Positions 44,842-53,413 of a stretch of DNA of 64,000 nucleotides are shown one piece after another; position 1 is the stretch's first letter, and each line of letters starts with the position of its first letter. The position numbers and the translations under genes are program-made. Source of the stretch: JAHEKD01 sp965204695 (GTDB lineage Bacteria > Pseudomonadota > Gammaproteobacteria > Arenicellales > JAHEKD01); assembly GCA_965204695.1 (NCBI GenBank), contig OZ242007.1, forward strand, positions 4,650,001-4,714,000. The letters are read 5' to 3'. A model generated the notes under the pieces. That model was not told the origin of the DNA and did not search any database. It worked only from the letters and a program-made list of their open reading frames with translations.

Positions 44842-46830
44842 ATGAATCGGCAAACAGTTAATTCTTCCCAAAAAGTTGCAAACTCAGTGCAGTTTCCCAT
44901 CACTCAATTACCAAATCGTAATGGAGTGAATCGAAGTAATGCCGATATGCTAGACCAATCTGAAACTTACCAAACTGGATCAGATCTTAAATTATCGTTA
45001 TCAAATTTTAGCCATAACTTCAGTACCATACCGACAAGTTTGAATGCATCCCATCCAATCCAGCCCAAACTCAAAATCGGTCAGCCGAATGATAAATACG
45101 AGCAGGAGGCAGACCGGGTAGCAGAACAGGTTATGCACATGCCAGAACCGTCAACCCTGCAACGAAAATGTGCCTGCGGCGGAACATGCCCAAAATGCCA
45201 ATCAAAACAAAATGAACAAACTCAGCCCAAAATCAGCCCACTAATTCAGCGCCAGGAAAGTACAAAAGAGAGTGACGATGAAGATCTGATTCAGGCAAAA
45301 TCAAAAACTAACTCAGCCCCCGAAGTCACACCTGACATTAGTACCAACATTCAATCACTCGGTACTGGTCAACCATTATCCCAATCAGAACGAAACTTTT
45401 TTGAACCACGATTTGGTGCCGATTTTTCTCATGTGAGGGTGCACACTGATTTGCGTGCTGCCAATGCAGCGAAGTCAATTAATGCACGGGCATTTACACA
45501 TGGTCAAAATATTGTGTTTGGGGCTGGAGAATTTTCTCCAAGCTCATCCACAGGAAAGAATCTACTTGCACACGAGTTAACACACTTCCTGCAACAGAAA
45601 TTGGATAGGCCGTTAACATCAGAGATACAAAGAATACCGAAAAACAAATCAGAGCTTGAGGGATCAATGCCTCGATATTCATATTCAGGAAACTGTGGTT
45701 GGATAGATTGGGGTCATGCGAATCCTGAATTGGCACAAAAACTCATCAATACTGTAAAAGCAACTTCAGTAAAAATGCGTGTAAAAGAAACTCCATATTT
45801 TGCAGCAACCTACCATCGCCCAAAGTTAGTTTATGAGGAAAGCTGTCCAAGTCGATATCTAAAGGGCGAAATTCGTCGCTCAAAAAAAGATCCCGGCAAA
45901 CTGCATATTATCAAGAATGATTATGGTATCCGCGAATATTATCTCAGTGGCTTTGAGATTGGTAAGTCTGACGCTAAACGATTTGATAAATTTAGTCGTT
46001 CTATACAAAAGGATTTACAAGCGGCAGCTAGTGCACAGAGTCCGCCATTCAGCTCGCCTTATTACATATCAGTCAGTGGTTTTACCGACTGTATTGATGA
46101 ACACAAAGAGAATCTTAGACTACGTAATAGTAGAGCTGAAGCAATGAAACCTTTCCTAGATACAGGAACTTCTACTAAATTCTACCAATACACAACAGCT
46201 GAGCATTCAATACTGAATGAATATATAAGTGACAATAAATCAGAGGAAGGTCGGCGAAAAAATCGAGGTGTCCTTATTTTAGCAACGCCGGAGTATACTC
46301 CAGAGGGCGAAGAGCTTGAAACACCAATGATGACTTCTAAGCCAATGGGGTTGAAGTTGACTAGCGTTAAATCTAGATTTAAGGTTTTCCGGTCATTAAA
46401 TTATCGGGAAGTTCTTGGTGTTTCATTATGGATTTTCCAAGATTTAACTAAGTTTTTCGAAAAAGAGCAAATTTGGACTGAAGCAATAGGTCATTCCAGT
46501 TTTTCAAATGAGGATTTGCCATCTAATCTCATCGGTTTTTATATGGCGGCGATGGGAAATAAAAAATCTGATGTGCGTAAGGAGGTTACTCGTTTGTGTG
46601 ATGTCAAGAATTTTGAATTTTCAAAAATGATGTTTGAACTTTATGACGGACGCTGGAAAAAAAATCTAACATTTATTCCTTCAGGATTCGAGAATGTTTG
46701 GCCAGCAGAATTCAGCAGTATCCAACCTATCCCCCCCAAAAATGGAGTTTACGAGTTGCTTGATTATGAGGGAACTTCCAATTTTGAGTGGTTTTTTCAA
46801 GATGCAGAAGGTCATCGTTCCGAGAGATGA
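44842..46830 (+). CDS. DUF4157 protein with OmpA-like C-terminal domain
   Basis: The ATG at 44842 gives 662 residues starting MNRQTVNSSQ, matching the starts of the two paralogues downstream. The constant part (about 1-255) holds a polar leader, PIQPKLKIGQPNDKYEQEAD, a Cys motif CACGGTCPKC, and a DUF4157 core with FGADFSHVRVHTD and HELTH (His244). The variable part has an OmpA-like segment at about 380-490: ISVSGFTDCIDEHKENLRLR, NSRAEAMKPFL and GRRKNRGVLI. This is the pattern of the peptidoglycan-binding fold, including the TD and NxxLxxxRA landmarks. The last 170 residues are unrecognised. Probable eCIS cargo. Confidence 0.78.
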   Translation: MNRQTVNSSQKVANSVQFPITQLPNRNGVNRSNADMLDQSETYQTGSDLKLSLSNFSHNFSTIPTSLNASHPIQPKLKIGQPNDKYEQEADRVAEQVMHMPEPSTLQRKCACGGTCPKCQSKQNEQTQPKISPLIQRQESTKESDDEDLIQAKSKTNSAPEVTPDISTNIQSLGTGQPLSQSERNFFEPRFGADFSHVRVHTDLRAANAAKSINARAFTHGQNIVFGAGEFSPSSSTGKNLLAHELTHFLQQKLDRPLTSEIQRIPKNKSELEGSMPRYSYSGNCGWIDWGHANPELAQKLINTVKATSVKMRVKETPYFAATYHRPKLVYEESCPSRYLKGEIRRSKKDPGKLHIIKNDYGIREYYLSGFEIGKSDAKRFDKFSRSIQKDLQAAASAQSPPFSSPYYISVSGFTDCIDEHKENLRLRNSRAEAMKPFLDTGTSTKFYQYTTAEHSILNEYISDNKSEEGRRKNRGVLILATPEYTPEGEELETPMMTSKPMGLKLTSVKSRFKVFRSLNYREVLGVSLWIFQDLTKFFEKEQIWTEAIGHSSFSNEDLPSNLIGFYMAAMGNKKSDVRKEVTRLCDVKNFEFSKMMFELYDGRWKKNLTFIPSGFENVWPAEFSSIQPIPPKNGVYELLDYEGTSNFEWFFQDAEGHRSER

Positions 46831-47010
46831 AAAGTTATAAATGCATAAAGCCGATAATGTTCTTTTATGGTCGAGTTCGTGTAGTCTATACCTATTTTCG
46901 GAGTAGTAATATGATCTGCGATGAGTTAAAGCTTGATAACTGGCAGTTTAAGGTATTAATTTATTAAATAGAAATATCAACTTTTAAATCAGAATTAGAA
47001 CCCCAAGCTC

Positions 47011-48840
47011 ATGAATAGACAATCTGTAGCCAATCCCCAGAGTTCACAAAATACGAGTTTGCATCCAGCACCGAATAATTCACAACAAAATCGAATAAAA
47101 TCTAATCATGCGAACATATTGAAATCGCAGCAAATTGATTATGATTACATATATTCTAATTCACACTTTAATTATGATTTCAGCACAATACCAAATCGTT
47201 TAGGTGCACCGTATCCAATTCAACCCAAACTCAAAATCGGGCAGCCGAATGATAAATACGAGCAGGAAGCTGACCGAGTGGCAGAGCAAGTCATGCGGAT
47301 GCCAGAACCGGCAACCCTGCAACGAAAATGCGTCTGTAATGGAACTTGCCCAAAATGTCAGCCAAAGCAAAATAAGCATATTCAGTCTGAAATAAGTCCA
47401 CTAATCCAGCGACAGGAGATAACCAAAGAGAGCGACGATGATGAGTTGATTCAAACTAAATCGAAAACTAAGGCGACACCCGAAGTCACCCCAGGGATTA
47501 CTGCAAGCATTCAGTCACTCGGCAACGGACAACCATTATCCCAATCCGAACGAAACTTTTTTGAACCTCGCTTTGGAGCTGATTTTTCTTATGTACGGGT
47601 GCACTCTGACTCACGTGCTGCTAATGCAGCGAAGTCAATAAATGCCCGAGCTTTTACCTGTGGACATAATATTGCATTCAATAAAGGAGAATATTCACCG
47701 GATTCAACGGCTGGACAAAAGCTACTCGCACATGAGTTGACTCATGTGATACAGCAAGAAAACAGATTAAATCGTATGGTTCAGCGACTAACTTGCGGTG
47801 ACATAGAGTCTTGTCAAAATCTTGGGCAAGATGAAAGTAATAGATTCGCTCGTGAATTAAGACAAGGTATTGCTCGTATGAGAGATTTTCGTCGGCAGCC
47901 AGAATTGCTTTTTGGCAGGCAATTAAATCAACAGCAGAGAAGAAATATCAGAAGATCTATTAGACTCGCAATAAGGTTATCAAGAGAACTCCTAAATTTA
48001 CTGCCTAACATAGATTCACATAATTCCTTTTCGATTTGCATTTGTACAGATGCGTGTCCTGGTGGTGATGCCTGCTATAACTCAGCGACTAAACAAATTC
48101 GAATAGATCTAAACGCTCAACGGGAAATTGATCGTTTTACCGCTGCCTCTTTATTACATGAATATTTGCATTTCAAACAGGATATAGAACGATCTGAGGC
48201 AGTAATAGCCAGCCGAAGAGCTTATATTCATACCAGTCTTGATGAACTATATAAGGAATATCAGGGTATACTAGTTGGCGCTATATTTTCTGCTGATCCA
48301 ATACAACCACATAACTCTAGGAATGAAAGCTCTTCAGAAGACTCCTCTGAAGAACCTCCTGAAGGTTCTCATGTACTTTCACCAAGGGGTGTAGATAGTG
48401 ACAGTGGGCAAGAGTTCTTCGAAGTCTCCGGTTCAAGAGAAGCTTTAAATTATGCTCTTCTGGGGCGCTCAGGAATTCAAGAAGACGATGTAGACTTGTT
48501 ATCATCTTTAAGCCAAGCTTATGCAACACAAATACAAACAAACAGCCCGGTAATTTTTTATGGAGTTAGATGGAGGGAAGACTCTCAACAGCTTATACTA
48601 TATGGATCACGCGGTAATAGAATTAATCTTGGTAGGTTTGATAATCAAGCAATCCAGAGTGAGCAAAGAATAAAAAACGCGTTTTGGAATAGTGAAGAAG
48701 CATCGCGTTATGAACTAGGTGGGTATAATAGAGGCGTGTTAATCATTCATAATCGAAATAACATTATTGCACAAATTTTTATAAATCGTAGGCCTGAACC
48801 GCCGTCAGAAGAGCGTCAAATTCGCAGTTTTGTTAACTAA
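47011..48840 (+). CDS. DUF4157 protein with a second HExxH metalloprotease-like motif
   Basis: The 609-residue product shares the constant N-terminal module of its neighbours: PIQPKLKIGQPNDKYEQEAD, CVCNGTCPKC, FGADFSYVRVHSD and HELTH at His241. The variable part is different: a basic helical region (QQRRNIRRSIRLAIRLSREL), then CICTDACPGGDACYNSATKQ and LLHEYLHFKQD, with a second HExxH at His383. A glutamate/serine-rich linker follows, then an unrecognised C-terminal domain (about 480-609). The second motif has the layout of a putative zinc protease domain. Probable eCIS cargo; whether either motif is catalytic is not shown. Confidence 0.75.
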   Translation: MNRQSVANPQSSQNTSLHPAPNNSQQNRIKSNHANILKSQQIDYDYIYSNSHFNYDFSTIPNRLGAPYPIQPKLKIGQPNDKYEQEADRVAEQVMRMPEPATLQRKCVCNGTCPKCQPKQNKHIQSEISPLIQRQEITKESDDDELIQTKSKTKATPEVTPGITASIQSLGNGQPLSQSERNFFEPRFGADFSYVRVHSDSRAANAAKSINARAFTCGHNIAFNKGEYSPDSTAGQKLLAHELTHVIQQENRLNRMVQRLTCGDIESCQNLGQDESNRFARELRQGIARMRDFRRQPELLFGRQLNQQQRRNIRRSIRLAIRLSRELLNLLPNIDSHNSFSICICTDACPGGDACYNSATKQIRIDLNAQREIDRFTAASLLHEYLHFKQDIERSEAVIASRRAYIHTSLDELYKEYQGILVGAIFSADPIQPHNSRNESSSEDSSEEPPEGSHVLSPRGVDSDSGQEFFEVSGSREALNYALLGRSGIQEDDVDLLSSLSQAYATQIQTNSPVIFYGVRWREDSQQLILYGSRGNRINLGRFDNQAIQSEQRIKNAFWNSEEASRYELGGYNRGVLIIHNRNNIIAQIFINRRPEPPSEERQIRSFVN

Positions 48841-48921
48841 TTCAAACAGAGCAATAAACCAAGTTGTAAATATAGGGGCAAGGTCGAGAGGGGCTATAAA
48901 CAAAAACTGAAATCTAAGATT

Positions 48922-50103
48922 ATGAATAAACAATCTATAGCCAATAATCAGAATTCACAAAGTGCGACATTACATGCATTATCGATTTTTTTACAACAAA
49001 ATAGTTTGCATCGAAAAAAATCTAATCATATGAATATCTTAGATTCGCAACAAACAGACCATGACCATAGATATTCTAGATCACACTTTAATTACAATTT
49101 CAGCGCCATACCGAATCGTTTAATCACGCCGTATCCAATCCAGCCCAAACTCAAAATCGGTCAGCCGAATGATAAATACGAACAGGAAGCTGACCGGGTA
49201 GCAGAACAGGTTATGCACATGCCAGAACCGTCAATCCTGCAACGAAAATGTGCCTGTGGCGGAATATGCCCAAAATGCCAATCAAAGCAAGATGAACAAA
49301 TTCAGCCTAAAATTAGCCCATTAATTCAGCGCCAAGAGGTTGCAGAAGAGAACAACGACGAAGACCTCATTCTGGCAAAATCGAAAACTAACTCAGCCCC
49401 CGAAGTAACATCCGACATTAGTGCAAGTATTCAATCGCTTGGTAGCGGACAACCACTGTCCCAATCAGAACGAAACTTTTTTGAACCTCGTTTTGGTGCC
49501 GATTTTTCTCATGTCAGGGTGCACACTGATTCACGTGCTGCCAATGCAGCGAAGTCAATCAATGCACGCGCATTTACATATGGAAACAACATTGTTTTTG
49601 GAACGGGTGAGTATCATATGGGCACATTAGCAGGGAATAATTTATTTGCTCATGAATTGACACATGTGGTTCAACAGTTTAACTTAACATCAAATTTGCC
49701 TATTATGAGAAGCTGTAATCCAGAGTCATTCTACCAAACATCTTCCAATTATTGTCGTGATGACACTTTTAGTCCACTGACTCATTCTGGAAAAACTTGT
49801 TATCGTGAGGTTCCCCGAAATGCTGGATTTTTATCTTGTCCACCAGGTGATCATGTTTGTTTTGATTCAAGTGGTAATTGTACCGAAAGCCCAGACAAGT
49901 CAAGTCCTGCTGAAAGTAAAGAAAGTGATGGTAGTTGCAACTGGAATTGGTATTGTGTAGGTGAACATACAGCTTTTGATTTTTTACCAGCAATAACCCC
50001 TGATGTTTGTACAACTAGGCCTGATGGTTCAGTTCGATGCCCAGATGGATCTACTCTACTTCCTGATGGGCGGATGATTCTTGGTCCGGGACCAAAGATT
50101 TGA
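48922..50103 (+). CDS. DUF4157 protein with Cys-rich tail
   Basis: The 393-residue product has the same constant module as the two preceding genes (PIQPKLKIGQPNDKYEQEAD, CACGGICPKC, FGADFSHVRVHTD, HELTH at His244). After about residue 255 comes a short tail of about 135 residues with roughly ten cysteines (SNYCRDDTF, SCPPGDHVCFDSSGNC, GSCNWNWYC) and a terminal GSVRCPDGSTLLPDG. No domain is recognised; the cysteines suggest disulfides after delivery, or metal binding. It is the last gene of the eCIS locus. The tail could be a truncated or recently acquired cargo module. Confidence 0.72.
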   Translation: MNKQSIANNQNSQSATLHALSIFLQQNSLHRKKSNHMNILDSQQTDHDHRYSRSHFNYNFSAIPNRLITPYPIQPKLKIGQPNDKYEQEADRVAEQVMHMPEPSILQRKCACGGICPKCQSKQDEQIQPKISPLIQRQEVAEENNDEDLILAKSKTNSAPEVTSDISASIQSLGSGQPLSQSERNFFEPRFGADFSHVRVHTDSRAANAAKSINARAFTYGNNIVFGTGEYHMGTLAGNNLFAHELTHVVQQFNLTSNLPIMRSCNPESFYQTSSNYCRDDTFSPLTHSGKTCYREVPRNAGFLSCPPGDHVCFDSSGNCTESPDKSSPAESKESDGSCNWNWYCVGEHTAFDFLPAITPDVCTTRPDGSVRCPDGSTLLPDGRMILGPGPKI

Positions 50104-50373
50104 ACTTTAGATTAAATGTTAGCATTCCTATTACTCTATATGTTTAGAAATGGAATCATAGTGGAATTCTCTTAAAATTAATTAGAAACAAATCATACAT
50201 ATCCTTGGAGAACAACATGGCTATTCGAATATTGGATGAATCGCTATAACAAACGGAATCGGAAAATAAAAAAGTATGATGATAAAATTATTATTCTGGG
50301 GAGACGAAGTCAATCATATGCTTTATCCGAAGCGATTGATACCTCGGCTCTGGATGTATGAGTACATAAAATA
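50104..50373. other. Non-coding gap after the eCIS locus
   Basis: This AT-rich stretch has no gene I can support. A TTGGAGAAC Shine-Dalgarno-like sequence precedes an ATG at about 50218, but the frame stops after ten codons. It may be the start of a gene destroyed when the IS481-type element arrived and decayed. Confidence 0.5.
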
Positions 50374-50416
50374 ATGTGTCCTGTGTAAACCGTAAACCAT
50401 GTCTCTGGAACGGACC
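50374..50416 (+). repeat. 43-bp direct repeat, copy 1 (IS end)
   Basis: Differs from copy 2 (50788-50830) at about four positions in its first half; the last 24 bases are identical. Confidence 0.75.
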
Positions 50417-50790
50417 CTTCTTACAGCAACAAGAACGTTTTGAACACTTCCAAACCGTTTACAACCATGAACGCCCACACCAGGCACTGGGTGGACAGTA
50501 TCCGGCTGAGGTCTATACACCTTCAACTCGGGAATATCGGCCTTTTGATCGACCTGACTATCCGTTCCATGATAAAACCCTTCGGGTGACTCAGTGCGGG
50601 CGAATTTGTATGGAAAATCGTAAAATTAGTTTAAGTAAAATATTTGCGGGCCAAACAGTGGGCATTCGAGAAGTTGAGGATAGAATATGGCTGGTGAGCT
50701 TTATGAACTATGATCTGGGATTCTTTGATGAAAACGTTGGTAGAGTAGAACCAACAACGAATCCTTTTGTAACTAAACATGTAAACCATG
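50417..50790 (+). pseudogene. C-terminal fragment of IS481-type transposase
   Basis: The fragment encodes YNHERPHQALGGQYPAEVYT followed by STREYRPFDRPDYPFHD, the end of the DDE integrase core and the C-terminal tail of IS481-family transposases. Two of the three acidic catalytic residues and the helix-turn-helix are missing, so it cannot be active. The frame runs into the element's end repeat without its usual stop. Confidence 0.7.
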
Positions 50791-50830
50791 TGTCCGGTAC
50801 AAACTGTAAACCATGTCTCTGGAACGGACC
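50788..50830 (+). repeat. 43-bp direct repeat, copy 2 (IS end)
   Basis: Same orientation as copy 1 at 50374-50416. It ends 10 bp before the 23-bp tRNA-derived attachment repeat. Confidence 0.75.
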
Positions 50831-50840
50831 GACAAGAATG

Positions 50841-50863
50841 TGGTGCCCCGGAGACGATTCGAA
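50841..50863 (+). repeat. Attachment site repeat, distal copy
   Basis: The 23 bases beginning TGGTGCCCCGGAGACG are identical to 60063-60085, the 3' end of tRNA-Arg(CCT). Here they are detached from the rest of the tRNA, marking the far end of the island. Confidence 0.85.
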
Positions 50864-50886
50864 ATCATGCTAAATCTCGTTGTTAG

Positions 50887-50909
50887 TGTCCCCATATTGT
50901 CCCCAAATT
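50887..50909 (-). promoter_or_regulatory. Candidate integrase arm-type sites, distal arm
   Basis: TGTCCCCA occurs at 50887-50894 and 50898-50905, an 11-bp period. Read on the minus strand they are AATATGGGGACA and AATTTGGGGACA. The second differs from the TTTGGTGA sites beside the integrase by one base. They lie 23 bp inside the island end. Confidence 0.4.
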
Positions 50910-51031
50910 ACTATTCCCGAAATTTCATGGCTTGTTGTTATGGAGACAGGTTGTGATTCTCCAATCTGGTTATAATTTCCCTGAACACCTGGCTCAACAT
51001 ATAATAGACAAAAATATCTAATAGTTTGAAA

Positions 51032-51322
51032 ATGAAACGCAAACGAGCAATAGAATTATTACGACAGTCTAAGCCTGAGCTTCAGGCACAGTTTGGCGTA
51101 ACAAAAATCGCTTTGTTTGGATCTACTGTACGTGATTCCGCCAGCGACACAAGTGATATTGATGTATTGGTTTCTTTTGATGGACCAGCAACTTCCAAAC
51201 GATATTTTGGAGTGCAGTTTTATCTGGAAGACCTTTTTGGCTGTTCGGTTGATTTGGTTACTGACAAAGCGCTTAGGCCAGAGTTACGACCATCGATAAT
51301 TAGTGAAGCTGTAAATGTCTGA
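51032..51322 (+). CDS. mntA: MntA-like minimal nucleotidyltransferase antitoxin
   Basis: The 96-residue product (ATG at 51032) has the MNT motif GSTVRDSASDTSDIDVLV, that is GS followed by ten residues and DxD, at about residues 31-48. MntA antitoxins AMPylate their partner HepT toxin on a tyrosine and so inactivate it. The gene overlaps the HepT gene by 8 nt, the usual antitoxin-first order. A TTG two codons upstream is an alternative start. It is the first gene inside the distal end of the island. Confidence 0.85.
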   Translation: MKRKRAIELLRQSKPELQAQFGVTKIALFGSTVRDSASDTSDIDVLVSFDGPATSKRYFGVQFYLEDLFGCSVDLVTDKALRPELRPSIISEAVNV

Positions 51323-51653
51323 GCGGGAATGGGGTTTTTATATTACGGATATGTGTTCTTTTGCGCAAAAAGTAATTTCATATACTGAAGGCTTAGATCA
51401 GCAACAATTCATCAGCAACGAACTGATTTATGATGCAACGCTGCGGAACCTTGAGTTAATCGGCGAAGCTGCCCGGCATATTCCAAAAGACATTCGTGAT
51501 AGAACTGACAGTATTCCCTGGAGGATAATTATTGCCACTCGAAACAGATTGATTCATGGTTATCTTGGAATAGACAATGACACATTGTGGAGCATAATTC
51601 AGGATGATATACCAACTCTGTTAAAGGAATTGAAAACTCTAGATTTTGATTAG
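51315..51653 (+). CDS. hepT: HepT-like (DUF86) HEPN RNase toxin
   Basis: The 112-residue product has the HEPN domain active-site motif RNRLIHGY (Arg76, His81, i.e. Rx4H) with the adjacent Tyr83, which in characterised pairs is the site of AMPylation by MntA. An upstream NLELIGEAARHIP helix is typical of DUF86. HepT proteins cleave RNA when released from their antitoxin. Length and overlap with mntA are typical, so this looks like an intact type VII toxin-antitoxin system that stabilises the island or acts in phage defence. Confidence 0.88.
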   Translation: MSEREWGFYITDMCSFAQKVISYTEGLDQQQFISNELIYDATLRNLELIGEAARHIPKDIRDRTDSIPWRIIIATRNRLIHGYLGIDNDTLWSIIQDDIPTLLKELKTLDFD

Positions 51654-51688
51654 TCGATAGAGTTCTATTTCAGAAATTTGAAGTGCTT

Positions 51689-51703
51689 ATTCCGGAAAAT
51701 ACA
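51689..51703 (+). repeat. 15-bp repeat ATTCCGGAAAATACA, copy 1
   Basis: Identical copies lie at 53414-53428 and 53436-53450, on the other side of the Fic-DUF433 gene pair. Confidence 0.6.
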
Positions 51704-51866
51704 ACCCTGATTTTGACGCATGATTTTTATATCAATTGTTCTGTGTCAGAGTATGAAGCATTGTATGCACAGGATGAAAAACTGCAGAAAGATGATCCTT
51801 AAAAGCCGATTTGAAAGATTTAATGTCTTAATGGAGTGATGAAGGGATGCCTTTTTAGCTTTTCTA

Positions 51867-51966
51867 TGCGGTGAATAGTGGGCTTAATCACCGCATTAAA
51901 TGCGGCGATTAAGCTTGACATTGCGGCGAATAATGCCAATAATCACCTTAAATAATGCGGTGATTA
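51867..51966. promoter_or_regulatory. Cluster of six operator-like half-sites before the Fic gene
   Basis: Variants of TGCGGYGAWTA occur at 51867-51877, 51901-51911, 51922-51932 and 51956-51966 on the plus strand. Inverted copies lie at 51884-51897 and, degenerate, at 51940-51947. The pair at 51882-51914 makes a nearly perfect inverted repeat of about 16 bp. The Fic protein carries a winged-helix tail, so autoregulation at these sites is plausible. Confidence 0.6.
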
Positions 51967-51968
51967 TT

Positions 51969-53084
51969 GTGTGGATTCACGAACATCAAAACTGGCCAAA
52001 CTTTATATGGGATACACAAGTCCTAGCATCCAAGTTAGCTGATATACGCCATCGCCAAGGCCGATTGCTTGGTCGCATGGAGGGACTTGGCTTTGAGCTC
52101 AAGCGCGAGGCTTCTCTAAGCACACTGACCAATGACGTGGTCAAATCCTCGGCCATTGAAGGTGAAAACCTCAATCCAGAAGAGGTTCGCTCATCTATTG
52201 CTCGTCGGCTTGGGATTGATATTGCCGGGCTAATTCCTGCAAGCAGAGATGTTGAAGGGATCGTGGAGATGATGCTGGATGCCACACAACAATTTTCTAA
52301 ACCGCTGACGAAGGATCGACTATTCGATTGGCATGCTGCGCTGTTTCCAACAGGACGAAGCGGCATGCACAAAATCACCGTTGGTGGTTGGCGTACTATC
52401 GAGGCTGGACCCATGCAGGTGGTTTCTGGACCTATCGGTAAAGAAAAGGTCCATTTTGAAGCTCCAAGTGCTGAGCGCCTTGAAAAAGAAATGCAGACAT
52501 TTCTTGCGTGGTTGGCAGAAGAAGATGGTATTGATCCTGTTATCAGGGCAGGCATTGCTCACCTGTGGTTTGTAACAATCCACCCGTTTGAAGATGGGAA
52601 TGGACGAATTGCTCGGGCTATTGGCGATATGGCGCTCGCTTGCGCAGATGGCACACAAGACCGCTTTTACAGCCTTTCATCCCAAATCGAAGCAGAGCGA
52701 AAGCAATATTACGATCAGCTCGAGACACAACAACGTGCCACTCCTGATATCACAGGCTGGCTGTCATGGTTTTTGGATTGTCTCGGCCGAGCCATCAGCA
52801 ATGCCGAAACAACGCTTGGTAATGTTCTGTTCAAGGCACGGCTCTGGGATACTATTAATCACAAGCCTGTTAATGATCGGCAGAGACTAATCATTAACCG
52901 CATGCTTGAGGATGATTTTGAAGGCTTTATGAATACCTCGAAATACGCAAAATTGGCCAAGTGTTCGAATGATACAGCCCTGCGGGATATTCAGGAATTG
53001 AAACAGAGAGGCATCTTCATTCAAAACCCCGGTGGCGGACGCAGCACAAGTTATAGATTGCCGGATAGAGAAAAAACAGATTAG
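51969..53084 (+). CDS. Fic-domain AMPylase with DUF4172 head and winged-helix tail
   Basis: I prefer the GTG at 51969 because the product then begins MWIHEHQNWPNF, the usual DUF4172 N-terminus. ATGs at 51900 and 51933 lie inside the operator-like repeats. The 371-residue protein has the inhibitory helix motif SSAIEGEN near residue 62 and the complete Fic active site HPFEDGNGRIAR from His205. A C-terminal winged helix follows (YAKLAKCSNDTALRDIQEL, RGIFIQNPGGGRS). Such class II Fic proteins transfer AMP from ATP to target proteins and are held off by their own N-terminal helix. No separate antitoxin is needed. The DUF433 gene follows 21 nt after the stop. Confidence 0.85.
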   Translation: MWIHEHQNWPNFIWDTQVLASKLADIRHRQGRLLGRMEGLGFELKREASLSTLTNDVVKSSAIEGENLNPEEVRSSIARRLGIDIAGLIPASRDVEGIVEMMLDATQQFSKPLTKDRLFDWHAALFPTGRSGMHKITVGGWRTIEAGPMQVVSGPIGKEKVHFEAPSAERLEKEMQTFLAWLAEEDGIDPVIRAGIAHLWFVTIHPFEDGNGRIARAIGDMALACADGTQDRFYSLSSQIEAERKQYYDQLETQQRATPDITGWLSWFLDCLGRAISNAETTLGNVLFKARLWDTINHKPVNDRQRLIINRMLEDDFEGFMNTSKYAKLAKCSNDTALRDIQELKQRGIFIQNPGGGRSTSYRLPDREKTD

Positions 53085-53105
53085 TATTTGCAATACAATA
53101 ACTTA

Positions 53106-53339
53106 ATGGACACGACCATTGATCGAATAACTATAGATCCCGCTGTCATGAACGGACAGGCGTGCATTCGTGATATGCGTATCACGGTGAGGCGAGTGTT
53201 ACTGGCGTTGAAAGTTCATCCTGATTGGCAGGAATTGTTACGAGAATACCCTGATCTTGAAGAGGAGGATATTCGCCAGGCGCTGGATTGGGCTGCAAGA
53301 AACCTGAATAATGAAACATTATCCCTTTGTGTAAAGTAA
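53106..53339 (+). CDS. DUF433 protein (VapB-like antitoxin family)
   Basis: The ATG at 53106 gives 77 residues with the DUF433 pattern: ITIDPAVMNGQACIRDMRITV, a helix-turn-helix-like LKVHPDWQELLREYPDLEEEDIRQ (landmarks LLREYPDLEEEDI), and ALDWAARN. DUF433 proteins usually act as antitoxins beside a PIN-family (DUF5615) toxin. No toxin gene follows here; the next 250 bases are empty. So this is an orphan antitoxin or is recruited by the preceding Fic gene. Confidence 0.75.
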   Translation: MDTTIDRITIDPAVMNGQACIRDMRITVRRVLLALKVHPDWQELLREYPDLEEEDIRQALDWAARNLNNETLSLCVK

Positions 53340-53413
53340 CCGTTTGCTTCTTAACTAGAGGCTTCCTTGTTCATCAATTCAAAGCCCAAACTAGAAGTGT
53401 ATTCCATTTGCTA

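Larger units (their letters stand above)
50374..50830 (+). mobile_element. IS481-type insertion sequence remnant
   Basis: The remnant is bounded by two near-identical 43-bp segments in the same orientation (50374-50416 and 50788-50830), both containing GTAAACCATGTCTCTGGAAC. An IS normally has inverted ends, so two direct copies imply recombination or deletion between nested or tandem copies. Between them lies only the C-terminal part of a transposase. Confidence 0.6.

Noticed and set aside
46911..46967. 18-codon frame between two DUF4157 genes
   Set aside because: It has a weak GGAG before the ATG but no coupling to the next gene and no similarity to anything recognised.
44842..50103. The eCIS locus as part of the tRNA-Arg island
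   Set aside because: The distal att repeat is at 50841, after the last DUF4157 gene, so this island excludes the eCIS. No second copy of the repeat was seen upstream.
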